64,000 nucleotides of DNA, taken from Aureivirga marina. Lineage in GTDB: Bacteria > Bacteroidota > Bacteroidia > Flavobacteriales > Flavobacteriaceae. The stretch covers positions 372,001-436,000 of the forward strand of contig NZ_JADPIB010000001.1 of the NCBI RefSeq assembly GCF_015767265.1, in the 5' to 3' direction. Under the pieces are notes generated by a model. That model ran no database searches and was not told the origin of the DNA. It worked only from the letters and a program-made list of their open reading frames with translations. Of this stretch, positions 10,861 to 21,500 are shown in pieces. How positions within the stretch are numbered: position 1 is the stretch's first letter; every line of letters starts with the position of its first letter. The position numbers were made by a program, and so were the translations under genes.

Positions 10861-11220
10861 TTATTTAGCAGTATCTTGTGCTGTCGTAGTTGTTTCAGCT
10901 GGAGTTGTTGTAGGAATTTCAGTTTCTAAAATCTCTCTGTTTTCAATTTTATTTTTAATTGAAGACTCCGATGCTGCACTTGATTGTTTAGGTGCTGCAA
11001 AATTTGATAATAAAATTAAAGCTAATAAAACGATTGCTAAAGTCCATGTTCCTTTATCTAAAAAGTCATTTGTGCTCTGCACACCACCACCTAATTGAGA
11101 ACCTCCGCCTCCAAAAGATGAAGATAATCCTCCTCCTTTAGGGTTTTGAACCATAATAATTAAGATTAGCAAAAATGCTACAATCATAATTAAAACTAAA
11201 AATATACTATATGTTGTCAT
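10861..11220 (-). CDS. secG: Preprotein translocase subunit SecG
   Basis: Small inner-membrane subunit of the SecYEG translocon, 119 residues. Two membrane segments (IFLVLIMIVAFLLILIIMVQ at 5-24 and the stretch around TWTLAIVLLALILLSNFAA) flank the SecG loop NPKGGGLSSSFGGGGSQLGG. The C-terminal tail of about 45 residues is acidic and Thr/Glu-rich, as is common in Bacteroidota. The start overlaps the stop of the TPR gene by four bases (ATGA), so translation is coupled. Last gene of the miaB operon. Confidence 0.95.
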   Translation of the reverse strand: MTTYSIFLVLIMIVAFLLILIIMVQNPKGGGLSSSFGGGGSQLGGGVQSTNDFLDKGTWTLAIVLLALILLSNFAAPKQSSAASESSIKNKIENREILETEIPTTTPAETTTTAQDTAK

Positions 11221-11927
11221 GATTTATTTTTTTGTAAAACTTTTATTGCTTTAATCTGATTTGCAAATAAAACACTTTTTTCTGGATATTTCAAACTTAA
11301 TATGCGATATGCTTTAATTGCACTATCATATTTCTTTTGTTCAAGATAAACTTTTGCCAATGTTTCAGTCATTATATGGTCATTTATCTTGGTACTTTCT
11401 ACTGCAATATTTTCGTTTTTTTCGTTTGAATTTGGTGATTTTATTTTCGGATTCGTTGCAATAAACTTATCTATTAATTCAAATTTCTCCGTAATATTCT
11501 TAGGAATCTCTGCAATCTTTGAACGATTTACTTTTTTTACACTTCCTACTTGAAGCCATTCTGTAAAAGACAAATAATCATTCTTTTCAAAATCAAGAGG
11601 TTTTCCTAAATCTAAAATTTCTTCTACTTCTTTCTCTTCTATTTTTGGTTCTGGACTTTCATTTAATACTTCTTCTTTCTTAAATGTAAAATTCTCAGAA
11701 GTAATAAAATTGAATAGAATACTTCTGTCAGCCGTGTATGCAGCTGCTTTTTTTAATTCTCTATTATATTCATAGCTTTCCTGATTCTTCAATCCTTTTA
11801 AATACAAAGCTCTAGCAGCTTGAAAATATGGAAATTTCTCTAAAATTTCCTCTATTTTTTTTGTTTCTTTTTCTTCTATTACAGAAGTTTCTTCTAAAAG
11901 TTTTAAAAAATCATTTGAGCTAATCAT
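11217..11927 (-). CDS. Tetratricopeptide-repeat protein of unknown function
   Basis: A 236-residue, Lys/Glu-rich protein without signal peptide. A recognisable TPR-like helix pair near the C-terminus reads AKVYLEQKKYDSAIKAYRIL followed by SLKYPEKS. The middle is low-complexity and charged (KIEEKEVEEIL). It sits between lptE (five bases) and secG (four-base overlap), an arrangement typical of Flavobacteriia. A scaffold role in envelope biogenesis is possible, but no function can be assigned. Confidence 0.75.
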   Translation of the reverse strand: MISSNDFLKLLEETSVIEEKETKKIEEILEKFPYFQAARALYLKGLKNQESYEYNRELKKAAAYTADRSILFNFITSENFTFKKEEVLNESPEPKIEEKEVEEILDLGKPLDFEKNDYLSFTEWLQVGSVKKVNRSKIAEIPKNITEKFELIDKFIATNPKIKSPNSNEKNENIAVESTKINDHIMTETLAKVYLEQKKYDSAIKAYRILSLKYPEKSVLFANQIKAIKVLQKNKS

Positions 11928-11931
11928 ATTC

Positions 11932-12435
11932 TTACCATTTTGCTACAGTAGCATTAAAAATATCTTGTGTAATTCTTTCAAAAATAACTTGATAAGCATC
12001 TGCTAAAGTACTTCCAACTAATTGTCTATCCGCTGGATAATCATAGAAGAAAGAAAAATTCCTTTCAAAATCATCATTTTCATCCAAAGTATTGTAGAAA
12101 CGAACATTCACAGTAATTGTCAATCTATTTTGTGCTGCAGTTTGGTTTGCTGTTGCACTCATTGGCGTAATTCTGTATCCTGTTATTTCTCCATCAATTA
12201 CTAATTCTCCACCCGTTTTTACCAAACTTAAATTTGTCTGAGATAAAAATAAATCTTGAAGAGCTAATGTAAATTCCTGACTCAAAGTTGGTTCAACCAA
12301 TGGAGCATTATTTGGAAAGAAATTAATTTGTACCGATTTTGCATTTGTATTCGCTCCTGTGAAAGAATAAACTCCACATGAAATCGTAATCGCACACAAA
12401 ACTACCAATACGCTTATTTGTTTTAATATCCTCAT
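11932..12435 (-). CDS. lptE: LptE-family lipoprotein (LPS assembly)
   Basis: Lipoprotein of 167 residues. The signal peptide ends at the lipobox TISC (Cys20), then GVYSFTGAN, the usual Bacteroidota LptE opening, then KSVQINFFPNNAPLVEPTLS. The family plugs the LptD outer-membrane channel that inserts lipopolysaccharide. Further family-like features are the VKTGGELVIDGEITGYRITP strand and the terminal ADAYQVIFERITQDIFNATV helix. It lies between the sigma-54 activator and the TPR gene. Assignment is good but by pattern only. Confidence 0.85.
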   Translation of the reverse strand: MRILKQISVLVVLCAITISCGVYSFTGANTNAKSVQINFFPNNAPLVEPTLSQEFTLALQDLFLSQTNLSLVKTGGELVIDGEITGYRITPMSATANQTAAQNRLTITVNVRFYNTLDENDDFERNFSFFYDYPADRQLVGSTLADAYQVIFERITQDIFNATVAKW

Positions 12436-12480
12436 TTACAATCGTGTATTATATCAAATTTATAAATTGTTTTGGAAAAT

Positions 12481-13734
12481 CTATAAATTATATTGTTTTA
12501 TTTTTCTGTATAAAGTTCTCTCTGAAATTCCAAGCTCTTTTGCAGCCAATTTTCGCTTTCCATTATTTCTTTCCAAAGACTTTTTAATCATTTCTACTTC
12601 TTTTTCTTGAAGTGATAAAGATTCATCTGTATCTTCTGCTTCAATATATTTTATCGAATTATCCGAAGGTTCTGAATAAGTAGGATTATGTGAAATTTGT
12701 AAAACTTCCACATCTCCTTCATCATTATTAGATGTATCTTGGTCTTTGTAAATTTTTTCAATTACATGTTGGTTTCGCTCATGAACATGTTCATTATAAC
12801 CATGTTGTAATAAATCATGTGTTAATTTCTTTAAATCATTGATATCGTTTCGCATATCAAATAGAATTTTATACATGATTTCTCTTTCATTTGCAAAATC
12901 ACTTCCTCCACTTGAAGAGCTATTTTCTATTACTGTTGGAAGATTAGAACCAAAATTCGGTAAATAACCACTTAATATTTCAGGTGTAATTTCTCTTCCT
13001 TCTTCTACCACAGAGATTTGTTCTGCAATATTTCGTAATTGACGAATATTTCCAGGAAAATTATAATTTCTTAATAAATCAACAGCACCATCTGTCAATC
13101 GAATTGTTGGCATTCGATATTTTTGTGCAAAATCTGCTGAAAATTTTCTAAATAATAAATGAATATCTCCTTTTCGTTCTCTTAGAGGTGGTAATTGAAT
13201 TTCTACAGTGCTTAAACGATAATACAAATCTTCACGGAATTTGTTCTTTTGTATCGCTTCCATCATTTTTAGATTCGTGGCTGCAACAATTCTAACATTC
13301 GTTTTTTGAACAACAGAAGAACCCACTTTAATAAATTCTCCATTTTCCAAAACACGAAGCAAACGAACTTGTGTTGTAAGTGGTAATTCTCCTACTTCAT
13401 CTAAAAATATGGTTCCTCCATCTGCAACTTCAAAATATCCTTTTCGAGTTGCAGTTGCTCCTGTAAAAGCTCCTTTTTCATGCCCAAATAATTCACTATC
13501 AATTGTTCCTTCTGGAATTGCTCCACAATTGACTGCAATATATTTTGCATGTTTTCTATGAGAAAGTTGGTGAATAATTTTCGGAATACTTTCCTTTCCA
13601 ACACCACTTTCTCCTGTTACTAACACAGAAATATCTGTTGGAGCAACGCGAATGGCTTTCTCCAAGGCTAGATTCAAATGTGAATCGTTTCCTATGATAC
13701 CAAAGCGTTGCTTTATTGCTTGTAATGACTCCAT
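12481..13734 (-). CDS. Sigma-54-interacting transcriptional activator lacking a sensory domain
   Basis: Bacterial enhancer-binding protein of 417 residues. The AAA+ domain begins almost at the N-terminus: Walker A GESGVGKES near 40-48, the sigma-54 contact loop GAFTGA near 91-96, Walker B TIFLDEVGEL. A roughly 140-residue variable linker follows, then a Fis-type HTH (KRKLAAKELGISERTLYRKI). There is no receiver, GAF or PAS domain, so how it is switched is not visible. It starts 20 bases after the miaB stop and precedes lptE, so it is expressed with housekeeping genes. This gene order is frequent in Flavobacteriia. Confidence 0.93.
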   Translation of the reverse strand: MESLQAIKQRFGIIGNDSHLNLALEKAIRVAPTDISVLVTGESGVGKESIPKIIHQLSHRKHAKYIAVNCGAIPEGTIDSELFGHEKGAFTGATATRKGYFEVADGGTIFLDEVGELPLTTQVRLLRVLENGEFIKVGSSVVQKTNVRIVAATNLKMMEAIQKNKFREDLYYRLSTVEIQLPPLRERKGDIHLLFRKFSADFAQKYRMPTIRLTDGAVDLLRNYNFPGNIRQLRNIAEQISVVEEGREITPEILSGYLPNFGSNLPTVIENSSSSGGSDFANEREIMYKILFDMRNDINDLKKLTHDLLQHGYNEHVHERNQHVIEKIYKDQDTSNNDEGDVEVLQISHNPTYSEPSDNSIKYIEAEDTDESLSLQEKEVEMIKKSLERNNGKRKLAAKELGISERTLYRKIKQYNL

Positions 13735-13754
13735 ATTTTCTTTTTCAAAAAATA

Positions 13755-15191
13755 TTATTTAGCAGCTTTACCAATAAGTGTTGCAGAAGTACAATCTTCT
13801 ACTTCTACCATCGCAAAATCTCCAATTTGCTCTCCATTTTTAGGAAAAACTACTACATGATTTTGAGAATTTCTACCCATCCAATGTTGGTCAGACTTTT
13901 TAGAATTCCCTTCAATTAAAACTTCAACAGTTTGCCCTACAAAAGCTTGTGCTCTTTGTAAACTGTGTTCTAATTGCTTATTAATAATTTCATTTAATCG
14001 ACGTTTTTTCACATCATTTGGTACATCATCTGGCATTTTCTTCGCCGCTAAAGTCCCTGGTCTTTCTGAATAAGCGAACATGAAACCAAAGTCATAACGA
14101 ACAAAATCCATCATTGTTAAAGTATCCTGATGATCTTCTTCTGATTCTCCACAGAAACCAGCAATCATATCTTGAGATAAAGCACATCCTGGAATTATTT
14201 CACGAACATTTCTGATTAATTCCATATACTCTTCTCTTGTATGTTGACGATTCATTGCTTTTAACATATTGTCACTTCCTGATTGAATTGGAAGGTGAAT
14301 ATATTTACAAATATTCTCATGTTTTGCCATTGCGTGTAAAACATTTAATGACATATCTTGAGGATTTGAGGTAGAGAAACGAATGCGTAATTTAGGAAAA
14401 CGAGTTGCAACCATGTCTAATAATTGTGCAAAATCAACAGCTGTAGCCTTGGCAATTTCTGAAGCATTTTTGAAATCTTTTTTCAATCCTCCTCCATACC
14501 AAAGGTAACTATCTACGTTTTGTCCTAAAAGCGTAACTTCTTTATAATTTTTATCAACTAATTGTTGTACTTCTTCTAAAATACTTTGTGGATCTCTACT
14601 TCTTTCTCTTCCTCTTGTAAAAGGAACTACACAGAATGTACACATATTATCACATCCACGCGTAATTGAAACAAAAGCAGAAACACCATTTGTATTCAAA
14701 CGAACTGGAGAAACATCACCATATGTTTCATCTTTTGACAAAATTACATTTACTGCATCTCTTCCTTCATTCACTTCTTTTAATAAATTCGGAATATCAC
14801 GATAAGCATCTGGTCCAACAACTAAATCAACAATTTTTTCTTCTTCTAAAAATTTAGATTTTAAACGCTCAGCCATACAACCAAGAACACCAACTTTCAT
14901 CGTCGGATTAATCTTTTTTACAGCATTAAATTTCTCTAAACGCTTACGAACTGTTTGCTCCGCTTTTTCACGAATCGAACATGTATTTACCAACACTAAG
15001 TCAGCTTCATCCATGTGTTGTGTTGTGTTATATCCTTCTTCAGATAAAATAGATGCTACGATTTCACTATCGTTGAAATTCATTTGACATCCGTAATTCT
15101 CTATATATAACTTCTTTGTGTTTTCTTCTTTATGCTCTGTCATTAAAGCATTTCCTTGCTTTTTAGCTTCGATAACTTTTTCAGTACTCAT
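13755..15191 (-). CDS. miaB: tRNA-2-methylthio-N6-dimethylallyladenosine synthase MiaB
   Basis: Radical-SAM methylthiotransferase that converts i6A37 to ms2i6A37 in tRNAs reading UNN codons. It has 478 residues in the standard order. The UPF0004 domain binds the auxiliary Fe-S cluster with Cys in [18 protein letters not shown] and [10 protein letters not shown]. The radical-SAM triad is CDNMCTFC near 180-187. A C-terminal TRAM domain follows ([15 protein letters not shown]). First gene of the miaB-secG operon. Certain. Confidence 0.98.
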   Translation of the reverse strand: MSTEKVIEAKKQGNALMTEHKEENTKKLYIENYGCQMNFNDSEIVASILSEEGYNTTQHMDEADLVLVNTCSIREKAEQTVRKRLEKFNAVKKINPTMKVGVLGCMAERLKSKFLEEEKIVDLVVGPDAYRDIPNLLKEVNEGRDAVNVILSKDETYGDVSPVRLNTNGVSAFVSITRGCDNMCTFCVVPFTRGRERSRDPQSILEEVQQLVDKNYKEVTLLGQNVDSYLWYGGGLKKDFKNASEIAKATAVDFAQLLDMVATRFPKLRIRFSTSNPQDMSLNVLHAMAKHENICKYIHLPIQSGSDNMLKAMNRQHTREEYMELIRNVREIIPGCALSQDMIAGFCGESEEDHQDTLTMMDFVRYDFGFMFAYSERPGTLAAKKMPDDVPNDVKKRRLNEIINKQLEHSLQRAQAFVGQTVEVLIEGNSKKSDQHWMGRNSQNHVVVFPKNGEQIGDFAMVEVEDCTSATLIGKAAK

Positions 15192-15210
15192 TCTATATCA
15201 AATTGTGGGG

Positions 15211-15218
15211 CAAAGATA
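15211..15218 (-). promoter_or_regulatory. -7 promoter box (TATCTTTG) of the miaB operon
   Basis: Exact TAnnTTTG on the minus strand, 20 bases upstream of the miaB ATG. No TTTG/TTG is visible at the usual -33 spacing. Confidence 0.6.
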
Positions 15219-15910
15219 TAACTAATATTTTTAATTATGACATATTGACAGTAGCTTTACATTTTTCATCAGTTCAGCATCAGTTTTCTTATATTTTTTC
15301 AATTTCAGAAACTAATTCATTGATTTTTTTGATGTTATAATATTTTCAGTAAAAAAAATAAATTTTTATTAGCTAAAATCAATTCTAAATAAGTCTTCTA
15401 CTCTTTTTTTTTAAGAAAATTTTAATCTTAAAAATAGAAAAGTAAGCTTTCAAAAAATGTTACGACAGACCTCCTGTGTTTTTTATCATATTTTTTTATA
15501 ATTAATTTTAAAAAGAAGTCAGGATTAAAATAATTGTTAAGTTTTACATCTTGATTTCTTCTTCAAAAGTCAAAATACAAGAATTATCATTTGTATTTAG
15601 ATAAAAAAACTATCTTTATGCTCCCTAAAAAAAATTTTCACTTGCTAAAATTTTAACATTTCACGGAAACAAGTGATAATTCAAACCTGATTTTTATCAC
15701 GGAAATTGTGTAAAATGTATTTTTTCGAGTTTGAAGATGAAAAAACCTATTATTTTTAAAAAAATTTAACACTATTTTTTTGTAAAAATTTGATTTACAA
15801 ATAATTACAAAAACAGAAAGATTATTTTTAATTTTAAAAACAAGAAGCTTAATCTTTTGATTAACACTTAGTTAATTTTCTCTTATAATTAACTCTTATT
15901 AGGAATAAGA
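15219..15910. other. Long AT-rich intergenic gap between miaB and topA
   Basis: Roughly 700 bases with no ORF of 60 codons and no recognised RNA. Visible structure: an inverted repeat AAATACAA/TTGTATTT near 15573-15598; two copies of TCACGGAAA (near 15661 and 15697), the interval holding GTGATAA and TTATCAC as an inverted repeat. No U-tract follows either hairpin. The region could hold a small RNA or decayed sequence; nothing firm can be called. Confidence 0.4.
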
Positions 15911-15941
15911 TTAGTATAATTAAAATTTCTATATACTTTTG
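15911..15941 (+). promoter_or_regulatory. topA promoter
   Basis: TTAG (15911-15914), 19-base spacer, TACTTTTG (15934-15941). The -7 box fits TAnnTTTG exactly and the -33 is one base off TTTG. The leader to the topA ATG is about 70 bases. Confidence 0.65.
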
Positions 15942-16015
15942 TAGCCCAATAACTCAAGATGTAGAATTTTTAAATGAATTGTAAGGGTTATTTATAAAAC
16001 AAATTTTAAGATTTT

Positions 16016-18514
16016 ATGGCAAAGAATTTAGTAATAGTAGAGTCACCAGCAAAAGCAAAAACAATAGAAAAATTTTTAGGTAAAGATTTTCAAGTAGAGT
16101 CTAGTTTCGGACATATTGCAGATTTACCTTCAAATGAATTGGGAATTGATACAGATGGTGATTTTAGTCCAAAATATATTGTTTCCTCTGATAAGAAAGC
16201 AGTTGTAAAGAAACTAAAAGATTTGTCGAAAAAAGCCGAAACTGTTTGGTTAGCAAGTGATGAGGATCGTGAAGGAGAAGCAATTGCTTGGCATTTACAA
16301 GAACAATTAAAATTAAAAGAAGATAAAACAAAAAGAATTGTATTTCATGAGATTACTAAGAAAGCAATTCTGAAAGCTGTAGAAACTCCAAGACAAATAA
16401 ATTACGATTTAGTAAACGCACAGCAAGCAAGACGTGTGTTAGATAGAATTGTAGGATATGAACTATCTCCTGTTTTATGGAGAAAAGTAAAAGGAGGATT
16501 ATCAGCAGGACGCGTTCAATCTGTAGCCGTTCGTTTAATTGTAGAAAGAGAAAGAGATATTCAAGCTTTTACTCCAAAAGCATCTTATAAAATTGAAGCA
16601 GAATTTTCAAATACTGATGGAAAGAAATTTAAAGCAAAAATTACCAGTAATTTCGATTCAAAAGAAGATGCGACTGCTTTTTTAAATTCTTGTATGAATG
16701 GAAACTTTAAGGTTTCAGACATTCAAACAAAACCAGCTAAAAAATCGCCTACAGCACCATTTACAACATCTACTTTACAACAGGAAGCTTCAAGAAAATT
16801 AGGTTTTCCAGTTGCAAAAACAATGATGATTGCACAAAGATTATATGAGGCAGGATTGATTACGTATATGAGAACAGATAGTTTGAACTTATCAAACGAA
16901 GCAATTGCAACTGCTCAGGAAGTAATTTCAAATACGTATGGTGAGAATTTTAGCAATCCAAGAAATTTTAAAACAAAATCTAAAGGAGCACAAGAAGCAC
17001 ACGAGGCAATTCGTCCGACAGATTTAACAAAACAAACAATTTCTGTTGATTTTGATCAGGATAGATTATACAATTTAATTTGGAAAAGAACAATTGCTTC
17101 TCAGATGAGCGACGCACAATTAGAGCGTACAAATGTGAAGATTTCCAATGATAAAAATGATTATATTTTTGTTTCCAATGGAGAAGTTATCACTTTTGAA
17201 GGTTTCTTAAAAGTATATTTAGAAGGAACTGATAATGAAGATGATGAACAATCTGGAATGTTACCAAAATTAGAAGTAAGTGAAACACTTTTAAACAATT
17301 ATATTTCTGCAACGGAAAGATATTCAAAAGCTCCTTATCGTTTTTCAGAAGCTGCTTTAGTGAAGAAATTAGAAGAACTTGGAATTGGTAGACCTTCTAC
17401 TTATGCTCCGACAATTTCTACGGTTCAAAGAAGAGGTTATATCGAAAAAGGAACTATGGAAGGAACAGAAAGAAATTATACACAATTAGTATTAACTAAT
17501 AATGAAATTTCTTCTAAGCAATTAACGGAAAAAGTTGGTTCTGAAAAAGGAAAATTAATCCCAACAGACATCGGAAATATTGTAAATGATTTCTTAGTTG
17601 CACATTTCTCAAATATTTTAGATTTCGGGTTTACAGCAAAAGTAGAAGCAGATTTTGACGAAATCGCAATTGGAAATGAAAATTGGACAGAGATGATTAA
17701 AGGATTCTATAAAGAATTCCATCCAACAGTTCAAAATGTTGCTGAAAATGCTGAAAGAGAAAGTGGAGAAAGAATTTTAGGAACAGATCCAAAAACAGGA
17801 AAGCAAGTTAGCGTTCGTCTTGGTAGATTTGGGGCAATGGCTCAAATTGGTGATAAAGAAGATGAAAACAAGCAATTTGCAAGTTTACAGAAAGATCAAC
17901 AATTAGGAACAATTACATTAGAAGAAGCTTTAGATTTATTCCTTTTACCAAAAGATTTAGGAATTTTTGAAGGAACAGATGTTGTAGTTTCTAATGGAAG
18001 ATTTGGTCCTTATGTGAAATATGGAACGATGTACGTTTCTCTACCAAAAGATGAAAACCCATTAGACATTGATTTAGAAAGAGCAATTGAATTAATTAAA
18101 GCAAAGCAAAAAGCGGATGCTCCAATTGCAGAATATGAAAATCTTCCAGTTCAAAAAGGAGTTGGTCGATTTGGACCTTTTATCAAATGGAATGGAATTT
18201 TTATCAATGTGAATAAAAAATATGATTTCGACAATTTAACATATGATAATATCGTAGAATTAATTGAAGAGAAAAAGAGAAAAGAAATTGAAAAAGTAAT
18301 TCACAATTGGGAAGAAGAAGGAATTCGAGTTGAAAAAGCACGTTGGGGAAGATTCAATATTATTCAGGGAAAAATAAAGATTGAAATGCCTAAAACAACG
18401 GATGCTCAAGCTTTAACTTTAGAAGAAGTAAAGAAAATTATTGAAGAAAAAGCTCCAAAGAAAAAAACAACTCGTAAGAAAGCGACAACAAAGAAAAAAA
18501 CGACAAAAAAATAA
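16016..18514 (+). CDS. topA: DNA topoisomerase I
   Basis: Type IA topoisomerase relaxing negative supercoils, 832 residues. The TOPRIM domain opens with NLVIVESPAKAKTIEKFLG and carries the acidic SDEDREGEAIAWHL. The active-site Tyr lies in GLITYMRTDS near 285. EAHEAIRPT and GIGRPSTYAPTISTVQ are standard landmarks. The C-terminus has repeat modules (RFGPYVKYG, RFGPFIKWNG) in place of Cys4 zinc fingers, then a Lys/Thr-rich basic tail (KKKTTRKKATTKKKTTKK). This layout is usual for Bacteroidota. It has its own promoter and a shared bidirectional terminator. Confidence 0.98.
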   Translation: MAKNLVIVESPAKAKTIEKFLGKDFQVESSFGHIADLPSNELGIDTDGDFSPKYIVSSDKKAVVKKLKDLSKKAETVWLASDEDREGEAIAWHLQEQLKLKEDKTKRIVFHEITKKAILKAVETPRQINYDLVNAQQARRVLDRIVGYELSPVLWRKVKGGLSAGRVQSVAVRLIVERERDIQAFTPKASYKIEAEFSNTDGKKFKAKITSNFDSKEDATAFLNSCMNGNFKVSDIQTKPAKKSPTAPFTTSTLQQEASRKLGFPVAKTMMIAQRLYEAGLITYMRTDSLNLSNEAIATAQEVISNTYGENFSNPRNFKTKSKGAQEAHEAIRPTDLTKQTISVDFDQDRLYNLIWKRTIASQMSDAQLERTNVKISNDKNDYIFVSNGEVITFEGFLKVYLEGTDNEDDEQSGMLPKLEVSETLLNNYISATERYSKAPYRFSEAALVKKLEELGIGRPSTYAPTISTVQRRGYIEKGTMEGTERNYTQLVLTNNEISSKQLTEKVGSEKGKLIPTDIGNIVNDFLVAHFSNILDFGFTAKVEADFDEIAIGNENWTEMIKGFYKEFHPTVQNVAENAERESGERILGTDPKTGKQVSVRLGRFGAMAQIGDKEDENKQFASLQKDQQLGTITLEEALDLFLLPKDLGIFEGTDVVVSNGRFGPYVKYGTMYVSLPKDENPLDIDLERAIELIKAKQKADAPIAEYENLPVQKGVGRFGPFIKWNGIFINVNKKYDFDNLTYDNIVELIEEKKRKEIEKVIHNWEEEGIRVEKARWGRFNIIQGKIKIEMPKTTDAQALTLEEVKKIIEEKAPKKKTTRKKATTKKKTTKK

Positions 18515-18517
18515 AAC

Positions 18518-18546
18518 AAAAATCCCTCTAAAATAGAGGGATTTTT
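18518..18546. terminator. Bidirectional terminator between topA and the PNGase F-like gene
   Basis: Arms AAAAATCCCTCT (18518-18529) and AGAGGGATTTTT (18535-18546) around an AAAAT loop; usable by both convergent genes. Confidence 0.93.
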
Positions 18547-18568
18547 CATTTAACAGCATTTTATACTA

Positions 18569-21500
18569 TTATTCAATAACCATCTTTTTGATTTCAACTC
18601 CAGAACCTTTTTTGATATTTACAAAATAAACTCCAGAAGCTGTATTTCTTGTATTAAATGATAATTTATCTTTAGAAACTGTCATTGGAATTTCTATTTT
18701 TCTACCTAAATTATCAAAAATTGTAATTTCCATTTCTTCTACTTTTTCACCAGTAATAAAGAATTCATCTGTAGCAGGATTTGGGAAAATATCAATGTTA
18801 GAAACAGCTTTAATATCTTCATAAGATAACGGATATTCTACCGTAAAGTTGTAATTAATATTATCTCCAAAATCTGGCTCAAATTCTTTAATTTGATTTC
18901 CATTTTCATAGAATCTTACATATCCTGTTCCTCTGTCTTGTCCAATTGCAGCCCAGAACCAATAATCTAATCCATCATCTCCACTATCCGTAACTTCGAA
19001 AGTATAGCAACCTGGTGATAATGTAATTTGATCTTCAAAAGTTTGCTCAATATTATTTGGCATATTCGTTCTTTCAAAAACAATATCTCCATTTGCATTT
19101 AAGACTCTATATTCATTTTCTCCTCCTCTTTTATTCGTTTTAAATTTGATAGAAAAAGTAGAAGGTAAAACTTCTGGTAATTCAAATTTAGACTTATAAA
19201 GATTATTATGCACATATTCATCTGCTCCACCATTTGGTGCACTAATTTCAGCAAAGAAAGTATTCGTTGTAGAAACTGCAGAAGACCATAATTCAGGAGA
19301 AGTTGGTAAATTCACTACTTCAGATTCATTAAAATCTAAATTTCCAGTCCAGTTATGTGTTAATTTTTCTCCTCCATTATTCACCCAATATTCAATATTT
19401 AATGAAGTTAATGTTGTAGAACCTGTATTTTTAATTACAACTTTAGGATCATTACAAATAGAATTAAATCTAGCATATTCAACTCTGTTCGAAGGTTCCA
19501 TAATTTCAACAATTTCTGCATCTAATGTGTGATTAATTGCACCATAAGTAACCAATTGATGTGTTACTTTGTAGCTAGTTTCTTCTGTAGTTGCAGTTAC
19601 ACCATAATCAATATTTACAGTTCCTCCAGGAGTTACATAAGAAGTTATATCAGATTCTTGAACATCTGTTGGCATTCCAGGGCACCATCCCGCTCTATCA
19701 AAAAGCCAAGTTCCACCTTGAGGATAAATTGGATTTTCAGCACATTCTTTCCAAACTTGCCAACTAAATTCATTTGAACCTCCATCTAAATTTAAATGGT
19801 GTGTTCTTGGAACAAATTCACCATTTTGACCATGTCCAGTAATTGCAGATCTAATTTTAAAGAATTCTCCATCTGCATTTAAAGTAATATCTTTTGGTGC
19901 AAAATATCTATCTGTTGAAATTTGTTCATAATTTCTTCCTTGGCTTCTCCAGATTTGTTCAATATCAATCACATCTCTTGGTGGTGTTCCTAAAATGAAT
20001 ACAAATTTAATATCCATATCTTCTTGCCATCTTCCAGCATCTTCTACTGTAATTTTTCTCGTTCCTTTAAAAACAGGAGCAAAATCTGTTACATCAAATG
20101 TCCATGTTTTACCTGCCATTCCTAAATCTAAGAATAATCCATAAGGAGTAACAAAAGACATAATTTCAAACTTAGAATCCCATCTTTTGATATATTCTAA
20201 ATCTTCAATTTCAAAAGTTCCATCAGGAGTTACATCCGATGTAGAAATAACTTCACCTGTTTCTCCATCAATAGTTTCTTCAGGAATTGCTTGCCAATAA
20301 TTTGTCGCACTAATTTCGCTAACTTCATCAGATTCTAAAGCATCTGCATCTGGAACAATTTCATATTCCTGTACAAAATTAGGTTCATTTTGCACAGAAA
20401 TAATTTCTGTAGTTTCATTTATTGTTTGCTCATATTCACCTTGAACAAAATCAATATTTGGTCTTAATGTTTTTGTTGTAATATTTTTAAAAATTTCTTT
20501 TCCATCAAAAACAGGTTGTACCATATAATTCATTAAAACAGCATCTGTACTATTTGAAGATTCATCAATTGCTTCTGTTTCATGTGCATCATCAAAAGTA
20601 TAACTGAATAATAAATTATCATATTCCGCATGTGAATTTCCAGCTTTTGAATACATTACTTCTTGAATTTCTTCCAATGTTAATTCTGTATTCCACATTG
20701 TTAATTCATCTAACTTTCCATCATAATATTTATCATTTGTCCAGTTACTTCTTCCAATATAATTATTTGTTCTTTCAATACTTTCTGGTAAATGTAAATC
20801 TCCTGAAGCCACTAAAACTCCATTAACATATAATTTCCCATTTCCTGAAGGATCTACACTTCCTGCAATATGCATCCATTTATTTGTTTCTAAAACATTT
20901 TCTGCTTTTAAACTTTTACTATCACTTCCAATTCTAGTGCTAAAAACCAAATGTGGATTTGTTCCATCATTCGCCACTAAAATATTATCAACTCCGGCTC
21001 CATTTCCAAAATCAAAAACTCTCGACCATTTTTTGAATGAATCATAATAAACCCAAGCAGTAAAAGACATTCCTTCAGAAAAATCATAAGTTGCATCAGG
21101 AACATCAATATATTGATTTGTTCCTCCTAATTCTAAATAATGATCTGTAATATCACTTGTTAAAACAGTATTTGAAGTTGCATTTCCTCCTTCAATTGAA
21201 ATCGCTCCAGTTTCAGAATCCGCTGTAAAATTTAATTCCACCAAAATATTAGAAGTTCCATCCCAGTTGAATGCATTTGTAAATTGGAAGTGATTTTCAC
21301 CAACAGAAGTTGTATAATCATTAAAATAAACTTGTGTAAATCCATCTAAATTTAAATTTCCTGCTTCAATCGTCGCATCAGAAATTCCTTTAAATCGAAT
21401 TCTTAAAAATTTTGCTTCATTTGTTCCACTTAAAACATTTAAACGTAATCCTGTAATTTCTCCAGCAGAAATTCCCGCAGAAGATAATTCAGAAGCAGTA

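Noticed and set aside
16745-16800. Possible frameshift or missing zinc fingers in topA
   Set aside because: The frame is intact; absence of Cys4 fingers with a basic tail is usual for Bacteroidota topoisomerase I.
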